This document shows positions 31,545 to 40,424 of a DNA stretch of 64,000 nucleotides, piece by piece; within the stretch, counting starts at the first letter, position 1, and every line of letters begins with the position of its first letter. The notes under the pieces were generated by a model, which saw only the letters and a program-made list of their open reading frames with translations, was not told the origin of the DNA and did not search any database. The stretch lies in assembly GCF_018138085.1 (NCBI RefSeq), contig NZ_CP073105.1:3224001-3288000 (forward strand), read 5' to 3'. The DNA is from Stutzerimonas stutzeri. GTDB taxonomy: Bacteria; Pseudomonadota; Gammaproteobacteria; Pseudomonadales; Pseudomonadaceae. The translations under genes and the position numbers were made by a program.

Positions 31545-31688
31545 TCAGGCGACGCCCGGCGGGATCATGTCCTTGCCGTAGTCGCGCAGCTTCTCGAGGT
31601 TTTCCGGTTTCATGTGTTCCGGAATGTCCGTGGCGTTTTCATCACGCTCGTCACGCTCATCGATATCAGGCTTTTCGGGCTCGTTCAT
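31545..31688 (-). CDS. Small conserved-looking 47-residue protein
   Basis: MNEPEKPDIDERDERDENAT begins a highly charged 47-residue product that ends DYGKDMIPPGVA. The ATG has GGAGG five bases upstream, and the stop lies next to the hairpin that also ends dapC. The N-terminal half is acidic and probably disordered; the second half could form one helix (NLEKLRDYGKDM). It is encoded downstream of an 81-residue gene with 11 nt between them, so the two likely share a transcript. Function is unknown. Confidence 0.65.
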   Translation of the reverse strand: MNEPEKPDIDERDERDENATDIPEHMKPENLEKLRDYGKDMIPPGVA

Positions 31689-31699
31689 GGCGTCCTCCG

Positions 31700-31945
31700 T
31701 CAGATTGCGTTCTCTTCCCAGATTAGCTCACCGTCTTCACTGATCTCCCGGACCTTGGTCAGGGCCGCCTCGGCAGCGACATCGGCTTCGGACGCGAGAT
31801 CATACCGTCGGCCATTGGCGACCTTGAATACGTGGGCATTTTCGTCGCTATCACGCCGCTTGACCGCGATCACCGCCTCGAATCCCTCATCGGCGGGAAC
31901 GGCCGACGAAATGGCCTCATGGTTTTCGAAATGCTTGCGTGCCAT
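31700..31945 (-). CDS. Small protein of unknown function
   Basis: An 81-residue protein, MARKHFENHEAISSAVPADE at the start, with the pattern of a compact alpha/beta domain (FEAVIAVKRRDSDENAHVFK, then RRYDLASEADVAAEAALTKV). I recognise no family. The start was placed where GAGG lies six bases upstream; a start four codons earlier lacks one. It is divergent from the CGHC thioredoxin gene and followed by the 47-residue gene. Confidence 0.65.
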   Translation of the reverse strand: MARKHFENHEAISSAVPADEGFEAVIAVKRRDSDENAHVFKVANGRRYDLASEADVAAEAALTKVREISEDGELIWEENAI

Positions 31946-32075
31946 ACATGACCTCATCGTTGCGATTGTGAACAATGGACAACGTTCGGAGCGAAAAAGG
32001 TCGACCGCCGTACTGCCACTGAACCGAGCACCGTCGCAGTGACTCCATCTTTCAACAGTCGACGAGACCCTGACC

Positions 32076-32411
32076 ATGGCCATGAACGAGACCTATACCG
32101 CCAGCGCACCTTCACGAGAAGAAATCGACGCCCTCGACGGCTTCACCCTTATCGAATTCGGTACCGACTGGTGCGGTCACTGTCGCGCCGCGCAGGCGCC
32201 ATTGGCCAGTGTTCTGGCCGGCAAGCAGCTGCGTCATCTGAAGATCGAGGATGGCCCGGGACGTCCACTCGGGCGCTCATTCCGCGTCAAACTCTGGCCG
32301 ACCCTGATCCTGATGCGTAACGGCGAAGAACTGGGCCGCGTGGTCCGCCCGACCAGCGCCCAGCCGATCGAGGCGCTGCTGCGTAACATCGAGGGCGCGA
32401 CAAGCGGCTGA
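32076..32411 (+). CDS. Thioredoxin-family protein with a CGHC active site
   Basis: A 111-residue thioredoxin-fold protein with no signal peptide. The active site is DWCGHC (Cys33, Cys36): His in place of the Pro of thioredoxin, as in eukaryotic protein disulfide isomerase, which raises the redox potential. The cis-Pro is in VKLWPTLILMRNG. It would be a cytoplasmic oxidoreductase of unknown partner. An initial MAMNE gives two Met choices; the first was kept. It precedes the YffB-type gene by about 100 nt. Confidence 0.85.
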   Translation: MAMNETYTASAPSREEIDALDGFTLIEFGTDWCGHCRAAQAPLASVLAGKQLRHLKIEDGPGRPLGRSFRVKLWPTLILMRNGEELGRVVRPTSAQPIEALLRNIEGATSG

Positions 32412-32508
32412 CCCTCACCAGGACACAGCCCCCTCTGGCAAGCGGCAGGCTTCGCCTCATCGTGGCATAATCCGCGGTCCAGTTTGGCCGGAGAAAGCGG
32501 AGCCTGTT

Positions 32509-32880
32509 ATGCCTGAACGAAACAACGGACTGTGCCTGTATGGCATCAAGGCGTGCGACACGATGAAAAAGGCCCGTACCTGGCTCGACCAGCAGGGGCT
32601 GAGCTATACCTTTCACGACTACAAGAGCGCTGGTATCGACCGCGCCCACCTCCAAGCCTGGTGCGAAGAGCATGGCTGGCAGACCGTACTCAACCGTGCC
32701 GGCACCACCTTCCGCAAACTGGACGATGCGCAGAAAGCCGATCTTGACCAAGCCAAGGCCATCGAATTGATGCTGGCCCAGCCGTCGATGATCAAGCGTC
32801 CGGTCCTCGACCTCGGCGACAAGACGCTGATCGGTTTCAAGCCGGATACCTACGCTGCCGAGCTGGCAGTCAAGAACTGA
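32509..32880 (+). CDS. ArsC/Spx-family reductase-like protein (YffB type)
   Basis: A 123-residue protein of the YffB group: LYGIKACDTMKKARTWLD with Cys16 at the site of the ArsC cysteine, FHDYKSAGIDRAHLQAW, and LAQPSMIKRPVLDLGDKTLI near the C-terminus. Members bind glutathione-like thiols but are not proven arsenate reductases. It sits immediately upstream of dapD, as in other Pseudomonas; the reason for the pairing is unknown. Confidence 0.87.
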   Translation: MPERNNGLCLYGIKACDTMKKARTWLDQQGLSYTFHDYKSAGIDRAHLQAWCEEHGWQTVLNRAGTTFRKLDDAQKADLDQAKAIELMLAQPSMIKRPVLDLGDKTLIGFKPDTYAAELAVKN

Positions 32881-32921
32881 ACTCGCACTCGAGACGAGTG
32901 CGATCGATTAAGGACTCCCCT

Positions 32922-33956
32922 ATGAGCAACTCCCTCTTCAGCCTGGCGTTCGGCGTCGGCACCCAGAACCGTCAGGGCACCTGGCTGGAAGTCTTCTACG
33001 CGCAGCCGTTGCTGCGCCCGGCCGGTGAGCTGGTCGATGCCATCGCACCGCTGCTCGGCTATCAAGGCGGCAACCAGGCGATCTCCATCAGCACCACCCA
33101 GGCCGCGCAGCTGGCCGATGCGCTGAAGTCGATCGACGCCACCCAGCACGCGCTACTCACGCGCCTGGCCGAAAGCCAGCGCCCTCTGGTGGTGACCCTG
33201 CTGGCCGAAGATGCCGCGCTGACCTCAACGCCCGAGGCCTACCTCAAGCTGCACCTGATCTCCCATCGCCTGGTCAAGCCGCATGGCCTGAACCTGACCG
33301 GCATCTTCCCGCTGCTGCCCAACGTAGCCTGGACCAACCAGGGCGCGGTGGACCTGGCCGAACTGGCCGAACGCCAGCTTGAGGCACGCCTGAAGGGTTA
33401 CCTGCTGGAAGTCGTCTCGGTCGACAAATTCCCGAAAATGACCGACTACGTGGTCCCGGCCGGCGTCCGTATCGCCGACAGCGCCCGGATCCGCCTCGGT
33501 GCCTACGTCGGCGAAGGCACTACCGTGATGCATGAAGGCTTCATCAACTTCAATGCCGGCACCGAAGGTCCGGGCATGATCGAAGGCCGCGTTTCGGCAG
33601 GTGTATTCGTCGGCAAGGGCTCGGATCTGGGCGGCGGTTGCTCGACCATGGGCACCCTGTCCGGCGGCGGCAACATCGTCATTTCCGTGGGCGAAGGTTG
33701 CCTGATCGGCGCCAACGCCGGCATCGGCATTCCGCTGGGTGACCGCAACACCGTCGAGTCAGGCCTGTACATCACCGCAGGTACCAAGGTGAACCTGCTC
33801 GACGAACAAGGCGAACTGGTCAAGGTGGTCAAGGCCCGTGAACTGGCCGGCCAGACCGACCTGCTGTTCCGCCGCAATTCGCTGACCGGCGCGGTCGAAT
33901 GCAAAACGCACAAGTCCGCGATCGAGCTGAACGAAGCACTGCACGCGCACAACTAA
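32922..33956 (+). CDS. dapD: 2,3,4,5-tetrahydropyridine-2,6-dicarboxylate N-succinyltransferase DapD
   Basis: A 344-residue member of the longer DapD class found in Pseudomonas and actinobacteria. The C-terminal half is a left-handed beta helix with hexapeptide turns (RIADSARIRLGAYVGEGTTV, GRVSAGVFVGKGSDLGGG, ISVGEGCLIGANAGIGIPL). It transfers succinyl from succinyl-CoA in lysine and cell-wall precursor synthesis, and its product is used by DapC. AAGGA is 7 nt before the ATG. It follows the YffB-type gene after 41 nt. Confidence 0.95.
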   Translation: MSNSLFSLAFGVGTQNRQGTWLEVFYAQPLLRPAGELVDAIAPLLGYQGGNQAISISTTQAAQLADALKSIDATQHALLTRLAESQRPLVVTLLAEDAALTSTPEAYLKLHLISHRLVKPHGLNLTGIFPLLPNVAWTNQGAVDLAELAERQLEARLKGYLLEVVSVDKFPKMTDYVVPAGVRIADSARIRLGAYVGEGTTVMHEGFINFNAGTEGPGMIEGRVSAGVFVGKGSDLGGGCSTMGTLSGGGNIVISVGEGCLIGANAGIGIPLGDRNTVESGLYITAGTKVNLLDEQGELVKVVKARELAGQTDLLFRRNSLTGAVECKTHKSAIELNEALHAHN

Positions 33957-34065
33957 GCTGAAACCGATCGAAGCGCTGGAGGCCCAAGGCTGACCAAGGA
34001 GCGACCCATGGCCGCTCCGCCACCAGCCTCAGCCGCTTCGGGCACAGAGCCATAGGACGAAAACG

Positions 34066-35271
34066 ATGTCGCTTGTATCCCCCTGGCGTGCCGACTTCCC
34101 TGCCCTGGCCATCCTCGAGGCCCAAGGCCAGACCTATCTCGACAGTGCCGCCACTGCACAGAAACCGCAGGCCCTGATCGATGCACTCACCGGTTATTAC
34201 ACCTGCGGCACCGCCAACGTACATCGCGCCCAGCACCAGCCAGCCGAACGTACGACGCGGGCATTCGAGGACGCGCGCGTCAAGGTGGCCAAATGGCTGA
34301 ACGCCTCCTGCCCGACCGAGATCGTCTTTACCCGCGGCGCCACCGAGGCGCTCAATCTGCTCGCCTACGGGTTGGAACACCTGATCGAGGCCGATGACGA
34401 AATCGTCGTCAGTGCGCTGGAGCATCACGCCAATCTGCTGCCCTGGCAGCAACTGGCCAAGCGTCGTGGCGCCAGATTGATCGTGCTGCCGCTGGATGCC
34501 CGTGGCCGCATCGATATGGACGCCGCAAAGCAGCTCATCGGCTCGCGCACCCGGCTGTTGGCCGTCAGCCAGTTGTCGAACGTGATCGGCAGCTGGCAGC
34601 CGCTGCCCGATCTGCTCCCGCTGGCCAAGGCGCAAGGCGCCATGACCGTGGTCGATGGCGCGCAGGGCGTGGTCCATGGTCGGCACGATATGCAGGCGCT
34701 GGTCTGTGACTTCTACGTGCTGTCGAGCCACAAGCTCTACGGCCCGGAAGGCGTCGGTGCGCTTTACGGTCGCGGTGAGTCACTGCTCAAGCTCAAGCAC
34801 TGGCAATTCGGTGGCGAGATGGTCCGCATCGCCGATTACCAGCACGCCGAATTTCATGCAGCCCCGCTGGGGTTCGAAGCCGGCACGCCGGCCATCGGCA
34901 GCGTGATCGGCCTCGGCGCGACCCTGGATTACCTGTCGAAACTCGACGCCACCGCGGTCGCCGGCCACGAACAGGCGCTGCACCAGGGACTGCTTGCCGG
35001 GCTGGCAATACGCGACGGCATCGAGCTGCTCGGCGAGCCGCAAGTCGCCCTGGTCAGTTTCACCGTCGCAGGCGTCCATCACGGCGATCTGGCCCATTTG
35101 CTCACCGACCAGGGTATCGCCGTGCGCAGTGGCACTCATTGCGCGCAGCCGCTGTTGAAGTCGCTGGGGATCGAAGGCGCGACCCGGGTCTCGCTCGGGT
35201 TGTACAACGATGGGGACGACCTGGGGCGGTTCTTCGGCGCGCTGGACCGGGCACTGGACATGCTGCGATGA
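34066..35271 (+). CDS. csdA: Cysteine desulfurase CsdA
   Basis: A 401-residue class V PLP enzyme of the group II (SufS/CsdA) type. Key segments: TYLDSAATAQKP at the start, NVHRAQHQPAERTT, FTRGATEALNLLAYGL, the PLP lysine in LSSHKLYGPEGVGALYG, and the catalytic Cys in VRSGTHCAQPLLKSLG. It takes sulfur from cysteine and passes it to CsdE. It overlaps csdE by four bases (ATGA). In E. coli CsdA-CsdE supplies TcdA/CsdL, which is encoded just downstream on the opposite strand. Confidence 0.94.
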   Translation: MSLVSPWRADFPALAILEAQGQTYLDSAATAQKPQALIDALTGYYTCGTANVHRAQHQPAERTTRAFEDARVKVAKWLNASCPTEIVFTRGATEALNLLAYGLEHLIEADDEIVVSALEHHANLLPWQQLAKRRGARLIVLPLDARGRIDMDAAKQLIGSRTRLLAVSQLSNVIGSWQPLPDLLPLAKAQGAMTVVDGAQGVVHGRHDMQALVCDFYVLSSHKLYGPEGVGALYGRGESLLKLKHWQFGGEMVRIADYQHAEFHAAPLGFEAGTPAIGSVIGLGATLDYLSKLDATAVAGHEQALHQGLLAGLAIRDGIELLGEPQVALVSFTVAGVHHGDLAHLLTDQGIAVRSGTHCAQPLLKSLGIEGATRVSLGLYNDGDDLGRFFGALDRALDMLR

Positions 35272-35681
35272 GCGATCTCCCCAAAGCGGCCAAAGAAGCG
35301 CTGCAGACCTTTCAACAGGCGGCTGGCTGGGAGCAACGCGCCCGACTGCTGATGCAATTGGGTGACCGCCTCCAGCCGCTCGCCGACGCCGAGCGCAGCG
35401 ACGCCAATCTCGTGGCAGGCTGCGACAGCAAGGTCTGGCTGGTGGGAGAACGGCGCGACGGCCACTGGCATTTCCGCGGCACCAGCGAAGCGCGCCTGCT
35501 GCGCGGCCTGCTCGCCGTCCTCCTGGCCCGGGTCGATGGCCTGGAGGCGTGTGAACTGCAACGCATCGACGTGTCGGAGTGGTTCAGCCAGCTGGAGCTA
35601 TCCCGTCAGCTCAGCCCATCCCGAGCCAACGGAATGAACGCCGTGCTGGGGCGGATGCGCGCGCTGGCGTCGGCAGGCTGA
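35268..35681 (+). CDS. csdE: Sulfur acceptor protein CsdE (SufE family)
   Basis: A 137-residue SufE-fold protein. The acceptor cysteine is Cys52 in NLVAGCDSKVWLVGE, the family hallmark. It receives persulfide sulfur from CsdA. The start is fixed by the ATGA overlap with csdA. The gene is convergent with tcdA, with only 10 nt between the two stop codons and no evident terminator. Confidence 0.92.
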   Translation: MSDLPKAAKEALQTFQQAAGWEQRARLLMQLGDRLQPLADAERSDANLVAGCDSKVWLVGERRDGHWHFRGTSEARLLRGLLAVLLARVDGLEACELQRIDVSEWFSQLELSRQLSPSRANGMNAVLGRMRALASAG

Positions 35682-35691
35682 GCAACCCCAC

Positions 35692-36510
35692 TCAACCGAT
35701 GGCTGGCCCAGGCGTCCGCTCAGCGGGCCGCCGCGCGCCCGCCACCAGCTTGTCTACCGCGCGTGCTGCCGCCACCAGACCAAAGCTGGCGGTGACCATC
35801 ATCGCGGCACCGAAACCGCCGGCACAGTCGAGTTTTACGCCTTCACCGACGAAACTCTTGCTTTGGCAGACGCCACCGTCCGGCTTGGGATAGCGCAGCT
35901 GCTCCGTGGAAAACACGCAGGGCACGCTGTAAGTGCGCCCGGGCGTGCGCGAGAAGTTGTATTCGCGCCGCAGCAGCGAGCGCACCTTGGCTGCGAGCGG
36001 ATCGTTGAAGGTCTTGTTCAGATCGGTGACCTGGATCTGCGTCGGATCCACCTGACCGCCCGCGCCGCCGGTCGCGATGATCTGGATCTTGCGCCGTTTG
36101 CACCAGGCGATCAGCGCAGCCTTGGCCGGTACACTGTCGATGCAGTCGATGACGCAGTCGAGCTGCTCGGTGATGTATTCGGCCATCGTTTCTCGCGTCA
36201 CGAAATCGGCCACCGCGTGCACCACGCACGCCGGGTTGATCGCCTTGATCCGCGCAGCCATCTCGTCGACCTTGGGCTTGCCGACAGCGCCTTCCAGCGC
36301 ATGCACCTGGCGATTGGTATTGGTGACGCAGACGTCATCCAGATCGAACAGACTGATTTCACCCACGCCACTGCGCGCCAGCGCCTCGACCGCCCACGAG
36401 CCGACCCCGCCGATGCCGACGACCGCCACATGGGCTCTGGCCAGGCGCTCGAGCCCCTCGGAGCCGTACAGACGGGCAATGCCGCCGAAACGTTGATCAT
36501 CGATTGCCAT
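35692..36510 (-). CDS. tcdA: tRNA threonylcarbamoyladenosine dehydratase TcdA (CsdL)
   Basis: A 272-residue E1-like enzyme that converts t6A37 to the cyclic form in tRNAs reading ANN codons. The ATP-binding glycine motif AVVGIGGVGSWAVEALARSG lies at about residues 29-48; FDLDDVCVTNTNRQVHAL holds the Asp and Arg of the active site. The late segment GGVCQSKSFVGEGVKLDC carries cysteines used with the CsdE relay. Its place next to csdA-csdE supports this pathway directly. Confidence 0.95.
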   Translation of the reverse strand: MAIDDQRFGGIARLYGSEGLERLARAHVAVVGIGGVGSWAVEALARSGVGEISLFDLDDVCVTNTNRQVHALEGAVGKPKVDEMAARIKAINPACVVHAVADFVTRETMAEYITEQLDCVIDCIDSVPAKAALIAWCKRRKIQIIATGGAGGQVDPTQIQVTDLNKTFNDPLAAKVRSLLRREYNFSRTPGRTYSVPCVFSTEQLRYPKPDGGVCQSKSFVGEGVKLDCAGGFGAAMMVTASFGLVAAARAVDKLVAGARRPAERTPGPAIG

Positions 36511-36533
36511 AAGCCCCCCAGGAATATCGGCCG

Positions 36534-36539
36534 ATTATA
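36534..36539 (-). promoter_or_regulatory. Candidate -10 element of tcdA
   Basis: A perfect TATAAT on the minus strand (36539-36534), about 24 nt before the tcdA ATG. The sequence at the -35 distance (TGGGAG) is poor, so recognition would rest on the -10 hexamer. Confidence 0.4.
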
Positions 36540-36696
36540 GAGCGCTGCCCTGCCCGCTCCCAGCCAGGCCCGGATTTGTGGCCAGCCGGCAACGGCGTTC
36601 GATGACTACAGTTGGACATGGCAGCCGTTTTCGCGCCGCCCAGTCCGCCAATTTAATTTAATATGGCGCCCTTTCCTTCGCCCGCCCGGAGCCGTG

Positions 36697-37845
36697 ATGA
36701 GTACCGCCGCCCTCTCTGCCACCCTCGAACTCGCCTGCGAGCTGATCAACCGGCCTTCGGTCACGCCGCTGGACGAGGGTTGCCAGCGGCTGATGAGCGA
36801 GCGTCTGGCCGCCTGCGGCTTCGCCATCGAGCCGATGCACATCGAGGACGTCGAGAACTTCTGGGCGATCCGTGGCAACGAAGGCCCGGTGCTGTGCTTT
36901 GCCGGCCATACCGATGTGGTGCCCACCGGCCCGCTGCAAGCCTGGCACAACCCGCCGTTCGCCGCGCGAGTCGACGAGAACGGCATCCTCCACGGCCGTG
37001 GCGCAGCGGACATGAAGGGCAGTCTGGCGTCGATGATCATTGCTGTGGAGCGCTTTACCGCAGACCATCCGGCGCACAAGGGCCAGATCGCCTTTCTGAT
37101 TACCAGCGATGAAGAAGGCCCGGCACACCACGGCACCAAGGCGGTAGTCGAACGTCTGCGCGAGCGCGGGCAGCGGCTGGACTGGTGCATCGTCGGCGAG
37201 CCGTCGAGCACCAGTCAGGTCGGCGACGTGGTCAAGAACGGCCGTCGCGGCTCGCTCGGCGGCACGCTGACGGTACGCGGCCAGCAAGGCCACGTGGCCT
37301 ATCCGCACCTGGCGAAGAACCCGATTCACCTCGCCGCTCCAGCGCTGGCCGAACTGGCCGCCGAACACTGGGACGATGGCAATCCGTTCTTCCCACCGAC
37401 CAGCTTCCAGATCTCCAACCTGAACTCCGGCACCGGCGCGACCAACGTCATTCCCGGCACGCTGGAGGCGGTATTCAACTTCCGCTTTTCCACCGAATCC
37501 ACCGTCGAAGCCTTGCAGCAGCGCACCGCAGCCATTCTCGACAAGCATGGCCTGGACTGGAGCGTCGACTGGGCACTGTCGGGCCTGCCCTTCCTCACCG
37601 AACCCGGCGAGCTGCTCGACGGCGTGGCTGCAGCGATTCGTAGCGTCACCGGCCGTGAAACCACCCCTTCGACAAGCGGCGGCACGTCCGACGGGCGTTT
37701 CATTGCCACGCTGGGTACCCAGGTGGTCGAACTGGGCCCGGTCAATGCGACGATCCATCAGGTCGACGAACATATCCTCGCCAGCGATCTCGACCTGCTG
37801 ACCGAGATCTACTACCAGACGCTGGTCAACCTACTCGCATGCTGA
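36697..37845 (+). CDS. dapE: Succinyl-diaminopimelate desuccinylase DapE
   Basis: A 382-residue M20-family zinc enzyme. Metal ligands appear in [14 protein letters not shown] (His, Asp), [15 protein letters not shown] (Asp), [14 protein letters not shown] (the catalytic Glu pair) and [11 protein letters not shown] near the C-terminus. It releases L,L-diaminopimelate, following DapD and DapC in the same region. The ATG at 36697 was preferred to a GTG one codon upstream; GGAG is five bases before it. Its 3' end overlaps rlmA by 7 nt. Confidence 0.95.
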   Translation: MSTAALSATLELACELINRPSVTPLDEGCQRLMSERLAACGFAIEPMHIEDVENFWAIRGNEGPVLCFAGHTDVVPTGPLQAWHNPPFAARVDENGILHGRGAADMKGSLASMIIAVERFTADHPAHKGQIAFLITSDEEGPAHHGTKAVVERLRERGQRLDWCIVGEPSSTSQVGDVVKNGRRGSLGGTLTVRGQQGHVAYPHLAKNPIHLAAPALAELAAEHWDDGNPFFPPTSFQISNLNSGTGATNVIPGTLEAVFNFRFSTESTVEALQQRTAAILDKHGLDWSVDWALSGLPFLTEPGELLDGVAAAIRSVTGRETTPSTSGGTSDGRFIATLGTQVVELGPVNATIHQVDEHILASDLDLLTEIYYQTLVNLLAC

Positions 37846-38645
37846 TCTGCCCGCTCTGCCAGGCCGCGCTCATCGCAGTCGACAATGGCGTCGCCTGCCC
37901 GGCCAATCATCGCTTCGATCGGGCCCGCCAGGGTTATCTGAACCTGCTGCCCGTGCAGCACAAGAACAGTCGCGATCCCGGTGACAACCAAGCCATGGTC
38001 GAGGCCCGCCGGCGCTTCCTCGACGGCGGGCACTATGCGCCGCTGGCCGCACGACTGGCGCAGCTGGCAGGCGAGCGTTCGCCGAGGCGCTGGTTGGACA
38101 TCGGTTGTGGCGAGGGTTATTACACCGCCCAGATCGCCCAGGCCCTGCCGGACGCCGATGGCTATGCGCTGGATATTTCCCGCGAGGCGATCAAACGCGC
38201 CTGCAAGCGCGCGCCGCAGCTGGAGTGGCTGGTGGCGAGCATGGCACGTGTGCCGTTGGCCGACGGCAGCTGCGATCTGCTGGCCAGCGTATTCAGTCCG
38301 CTGGACTGGAACGAAGCCCACCGCCTGCTCGCGCCCGGCGGAGGCCTCCTGCGCATGGGGCCGACTCGCGAGCATCTGTGGGAACTGCGCGGTCTGCTGT
38401 ATGACGAGATACGCGATTACGACGACGAAAAACACCTCTCGCTGATCCCAGACGGCATGCACCTGGCCAACAGCGAGACGCTCTCCTACGAGCTATTGCT
38501 CGATGACCCGCAGGCCCGGGCCGATCTGCTGGCGATGACTCCGCATGGCTGGCGCGCCAGCGCCGAACGGCGCGCCAAAGTGATCGACACATCGCTGAAG
38601 GTTCGGGTTGCGATACGCTACGACTGGATCGAGCGAGACCGCTAG
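37839..38645 (+). CDS. rlmA: 23S rRNA (guanine-N1-)-methyltransferase RlmA
   Basis: A 268-residue SAM-dependent enzyme that methylates G745 of 23S rRNA. The N-terminal zinc ribbon is built from Cys4, Cys7, Cys20 and His24 (ICPLC and VACPANHRF). The SAM-binding motif is [17 protein letters not shown], and [17 protein letters not shown] follows. It overlaps dapE by seven nucleotides and so is probably translated from the same mRNA. Confidence 0.92.
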   Translation: MLICPLCQAALIAVDNGVACPANHRFDRARQGYLNLLPVQHKNSRDPGDNQAMVEARRRFLDGGHYAPLAARLAQLAGERSPRRWLDIGCGEGYYTAQIAQALPDADGYALDISREAIKRACKRAPQLEWLVASMARVPLADGSCDLLASVFSPLDWNEAHRLLAPGGGLLRMGPTREHLWELRGLLYDEIRDYDDEKHLSLIPDGMHLANSETLSYELLLDDPQARADLLAMTPHGWRASAERRAKVIDTSLKVRVAIRYDWIERDR

Positions 38646-38737
38646 TACATTCAAGACAAGACGCTCCTGAAGCGGGCAGCTGCTACCTTGCTCCCACCCG
38701 CCAAAGGCTCGCAACCTCACAGACAGGGCCACCGCTC

Positions 38738-39109
38738 ATGCGTCAACCGGACATCGAGATTTACCTCAGGGACGCCAGCCAGGATGCCGTAACCCAATGG
38801 CTCGCCCGGTCGGTCGGGCCCTGCACCCCCTGGCAGCCCAAGGGCCATACCTTCAAATGCAAGGCCGGCGACATTCCGGTGACCTGGCTGCCCAAGGCCG
38901 TCGGCAAGTGGCACAGCCTGCTGTTGGAAAGCGACTCAACGCCCTGGGAAGACGACGTCGCCTGCGCCCGTGCCGCCTATCAGGCATTGGGTGTGGAGAT
39001 CCGTTGCGCGCCAGGTGGCTGGCAGGAGGAGGAATCGGTCGAGGACGCCGATCGCTGGATCAGCATCAGCGAGCGTGGCGAAGCGGAAATCCTCTGGCGT
39101 ACCGATTGA
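38738..39109 (+). CDS. Conserved hypothetical protein
   Basis: A 123-residue soluble protein with no signal peptide, rich in Trp (seven residues, for example WLARSVGPCTPWQ and DADRWISISERG) and acidic overall. I recognise no family motif. It follows rlmA in the same direction after 92 nt. The Trp-rich alpha/beta pattern suggests a compact ligand-binding fold; that is inference only. Confidence 0.7.
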   Translation: MRQPDIEIYLRDASQDAVTQWLARSVGPCTPWQPKGHTFKCKAGDIPVTWLPKAVGKWHSLLLESDSTPWEDDVACARAAYQALGVEIRCAPGGWQEEESVEDADRWISISERGEAEILWRTD

Positions 39110-39153
39110 GCGACGCCGGCGTCGGTAGTTCAGCTTCCGCGCCGGCAGGCTTT

Positions 39154-39192
39154 CGCCCTCTCCCCTTTAGCGAGGGGGCCGTGATGAGGGGG
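39154..39192. repeat. Degenerate CCCTCTCC-type palindromic repeat
   Basis: GCCCTCTCCCCTTTAGCGAG followed by GGGGCCGTGATGAGGGGGC resembles a worn copy of the short GC-rich palindromes with CCCTCTCCC and GGGATGAGGG blocks that are scattered between genes in Pseudomonas. The arms GCCCTC and GAGGGGGC still pair. It lies between two convergent genes, the usual place for such elements. Confidence 0.4.
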
Positions 39193-39245
39193 CGTCGTGA
39201 GTTATGGGGCATGCATTCCCGGCAGCACACCACGCTCCGTTCGAG

Positions 39246-39812
39246 TTATTCAGCGCGCCCGATCGGAAAGAAGTGGCCATGGCTCCAAACACCCAGCCAA
39301 TTGCCACCCTCGATGTCATGCGGCACCGCCAACTCGACGAGCTGGTAGAACACGTTGCGGTGAATCAGCGCTTCCAGGTTCGCTCGTACGAGCACATACG
39401 GTGCCGGTTCCTGGGTTCGCGCATCGATCTCGACCCGTATCGGACGGTCAGCTCCGGCTTCGGTTTCGTTGCCGACATTGGTAACGAAGCGCAACACCTG
39501 CGCCTCCCCCGCCCCTTCGACCACTAGCTCGACGGCTACGAAAGGCGCGTCGTCCACGGTAATGCCCACCTTTTCCACCGGGGTTACCAGAAAATAATCA
39601 TCCCCGTCCCGCCGAATTACGGTGGAAAACAGCCTGACCATGGCCGGACGCCCGATCGGTGTCCCCATGTAGTACCAGCGACCATCACGCGCGATCCGCA
39701 TGTCGAGATCGCCGCAAAAAGGCGGGTTCCACAAGTGCACCGGCGGCAAGCCCTTGCTTCCCGACTGGGCAATCTGATCGAGCAGGTTTGCGGCTTTTCC
39801 AGCATCGCTCAT
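39246..39812 (-). CDS. DUF1285 family protein
   Basis: A 188-residue protein containing the DUF1285 pattern: LWNPPFCGDLDMRIARDGRW, YYMGTPIGRPAMVRLFSTVI and DDYFLVTPVEKVGITVDDAP. It is a cytoplasmic two-lobed beta-rich domain of unknown function. It follows the DUF4823 lipoprotein gene by 9 nt in the same direction, and the two probably form one transcript. Confidence 0.88.
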   Translation of the reverse strand: MSDAGKAANLLDQIAQSGSKGLPPVHLWNPPFCGDLDMRIARDGRWYYMGTPIGRPAMVRLFSTVIRRDGDDYFLVTPVEKVGITVDDAPFVAVELVVEGAGEAQVLRFVTNVGNETEAGADRPIRVEIDARTQEPAPYVLVRANLEALIHRNVFYQLVELAVPHDIEGGNWLGVWSHGHFFPIGRAE

Positions 39813-39821
39813 GTGCGCTCC

Positions 39822-40424
39822 TTAACGGCTGAGGCCTGTCAGGCGCCGGGCGTAGTCGCGCAAGGGCGGTCCCAACAAGACCTGTGGCGTCGCATCGTAA
39901 ATGTTCAGCAATCCACCACGGCTGCGGATTCGTGCCGTATCGACCAGGTAATGGTTTCCGGTCTCGATCAACATCAGCTGGATCACCCCCGTATCGACAC
40001 CCAGGCGATCCAGCGCGCGCTGGTCATTGAGTTCATCGAAGCTGCCGATACGATCGTCCGCTGCGGCAAATCGCGTGTACAACAAGTAATGGGCACCGGC
40101 TGCCCGCGCTTGGTTCAACGCCTCTTCCAGCCCGGCCGGCTCCGCAGCGCGTCTGACCAGCGGAAAGTACTCGACAAAGCCCTTGAAGGCCTCTTCGGCG
40201 ACGACGTTCGGCCGAGGGTAGGCATTGCCGGGCGGGACGAAGTGTCCTTGCGCGATGTAGATGAACGAGTCGGGCTGCAGACGCCAGGAGGCCGACCGCA
40301 CCGTTTCACTGTGATCGAGGACGCCCGCGTCGCTGAGCTGATAGCGCGCACCATCGGCCAGATCACTGACGCTCATGCAGCCGCTCAGGGCGAGCAACGC
40401 CACGATAAGGCAAACCACTTTCAT
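39822..40424 (-). CDS. DUF4823 lipoprotein
   Basis: A 200-residue protein with a signal peptide ending in lipobox LSGC (Cys16). The body (ETVRSASWRLQPDSFIYIAQ, YLLYTRFAAADDRIGSFDEL, LMLIETGNHYLVDTARI) matches the DUF4823 lipoproteins of pseudomonads as I remember them. The fold looks like a TolB N-terminal-type alpha/beta domain; function is unknown. AGGAG is 7 nt before the ATG at 40424, which decides the start against longer frames. Confidence 0.83.
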   Translation of the reverse strand: MKVVCLIVALLALSGCMSVSDLADGARYQLSDAGVLDHSETVRSASWRLQPDSFIYIAQGHFVPPGNAYPRPNVVAEEAFKGFVEYFPLVRRAAEPAGLEEALNQARAAGAHYLLYTRFAAADDRIGSFDELNDQRALDRLGVDTGVIQLMLIETGNHYLVDTARIRSRGGLLNIYDATPQVLLGPPLRDYARRLTGLSR

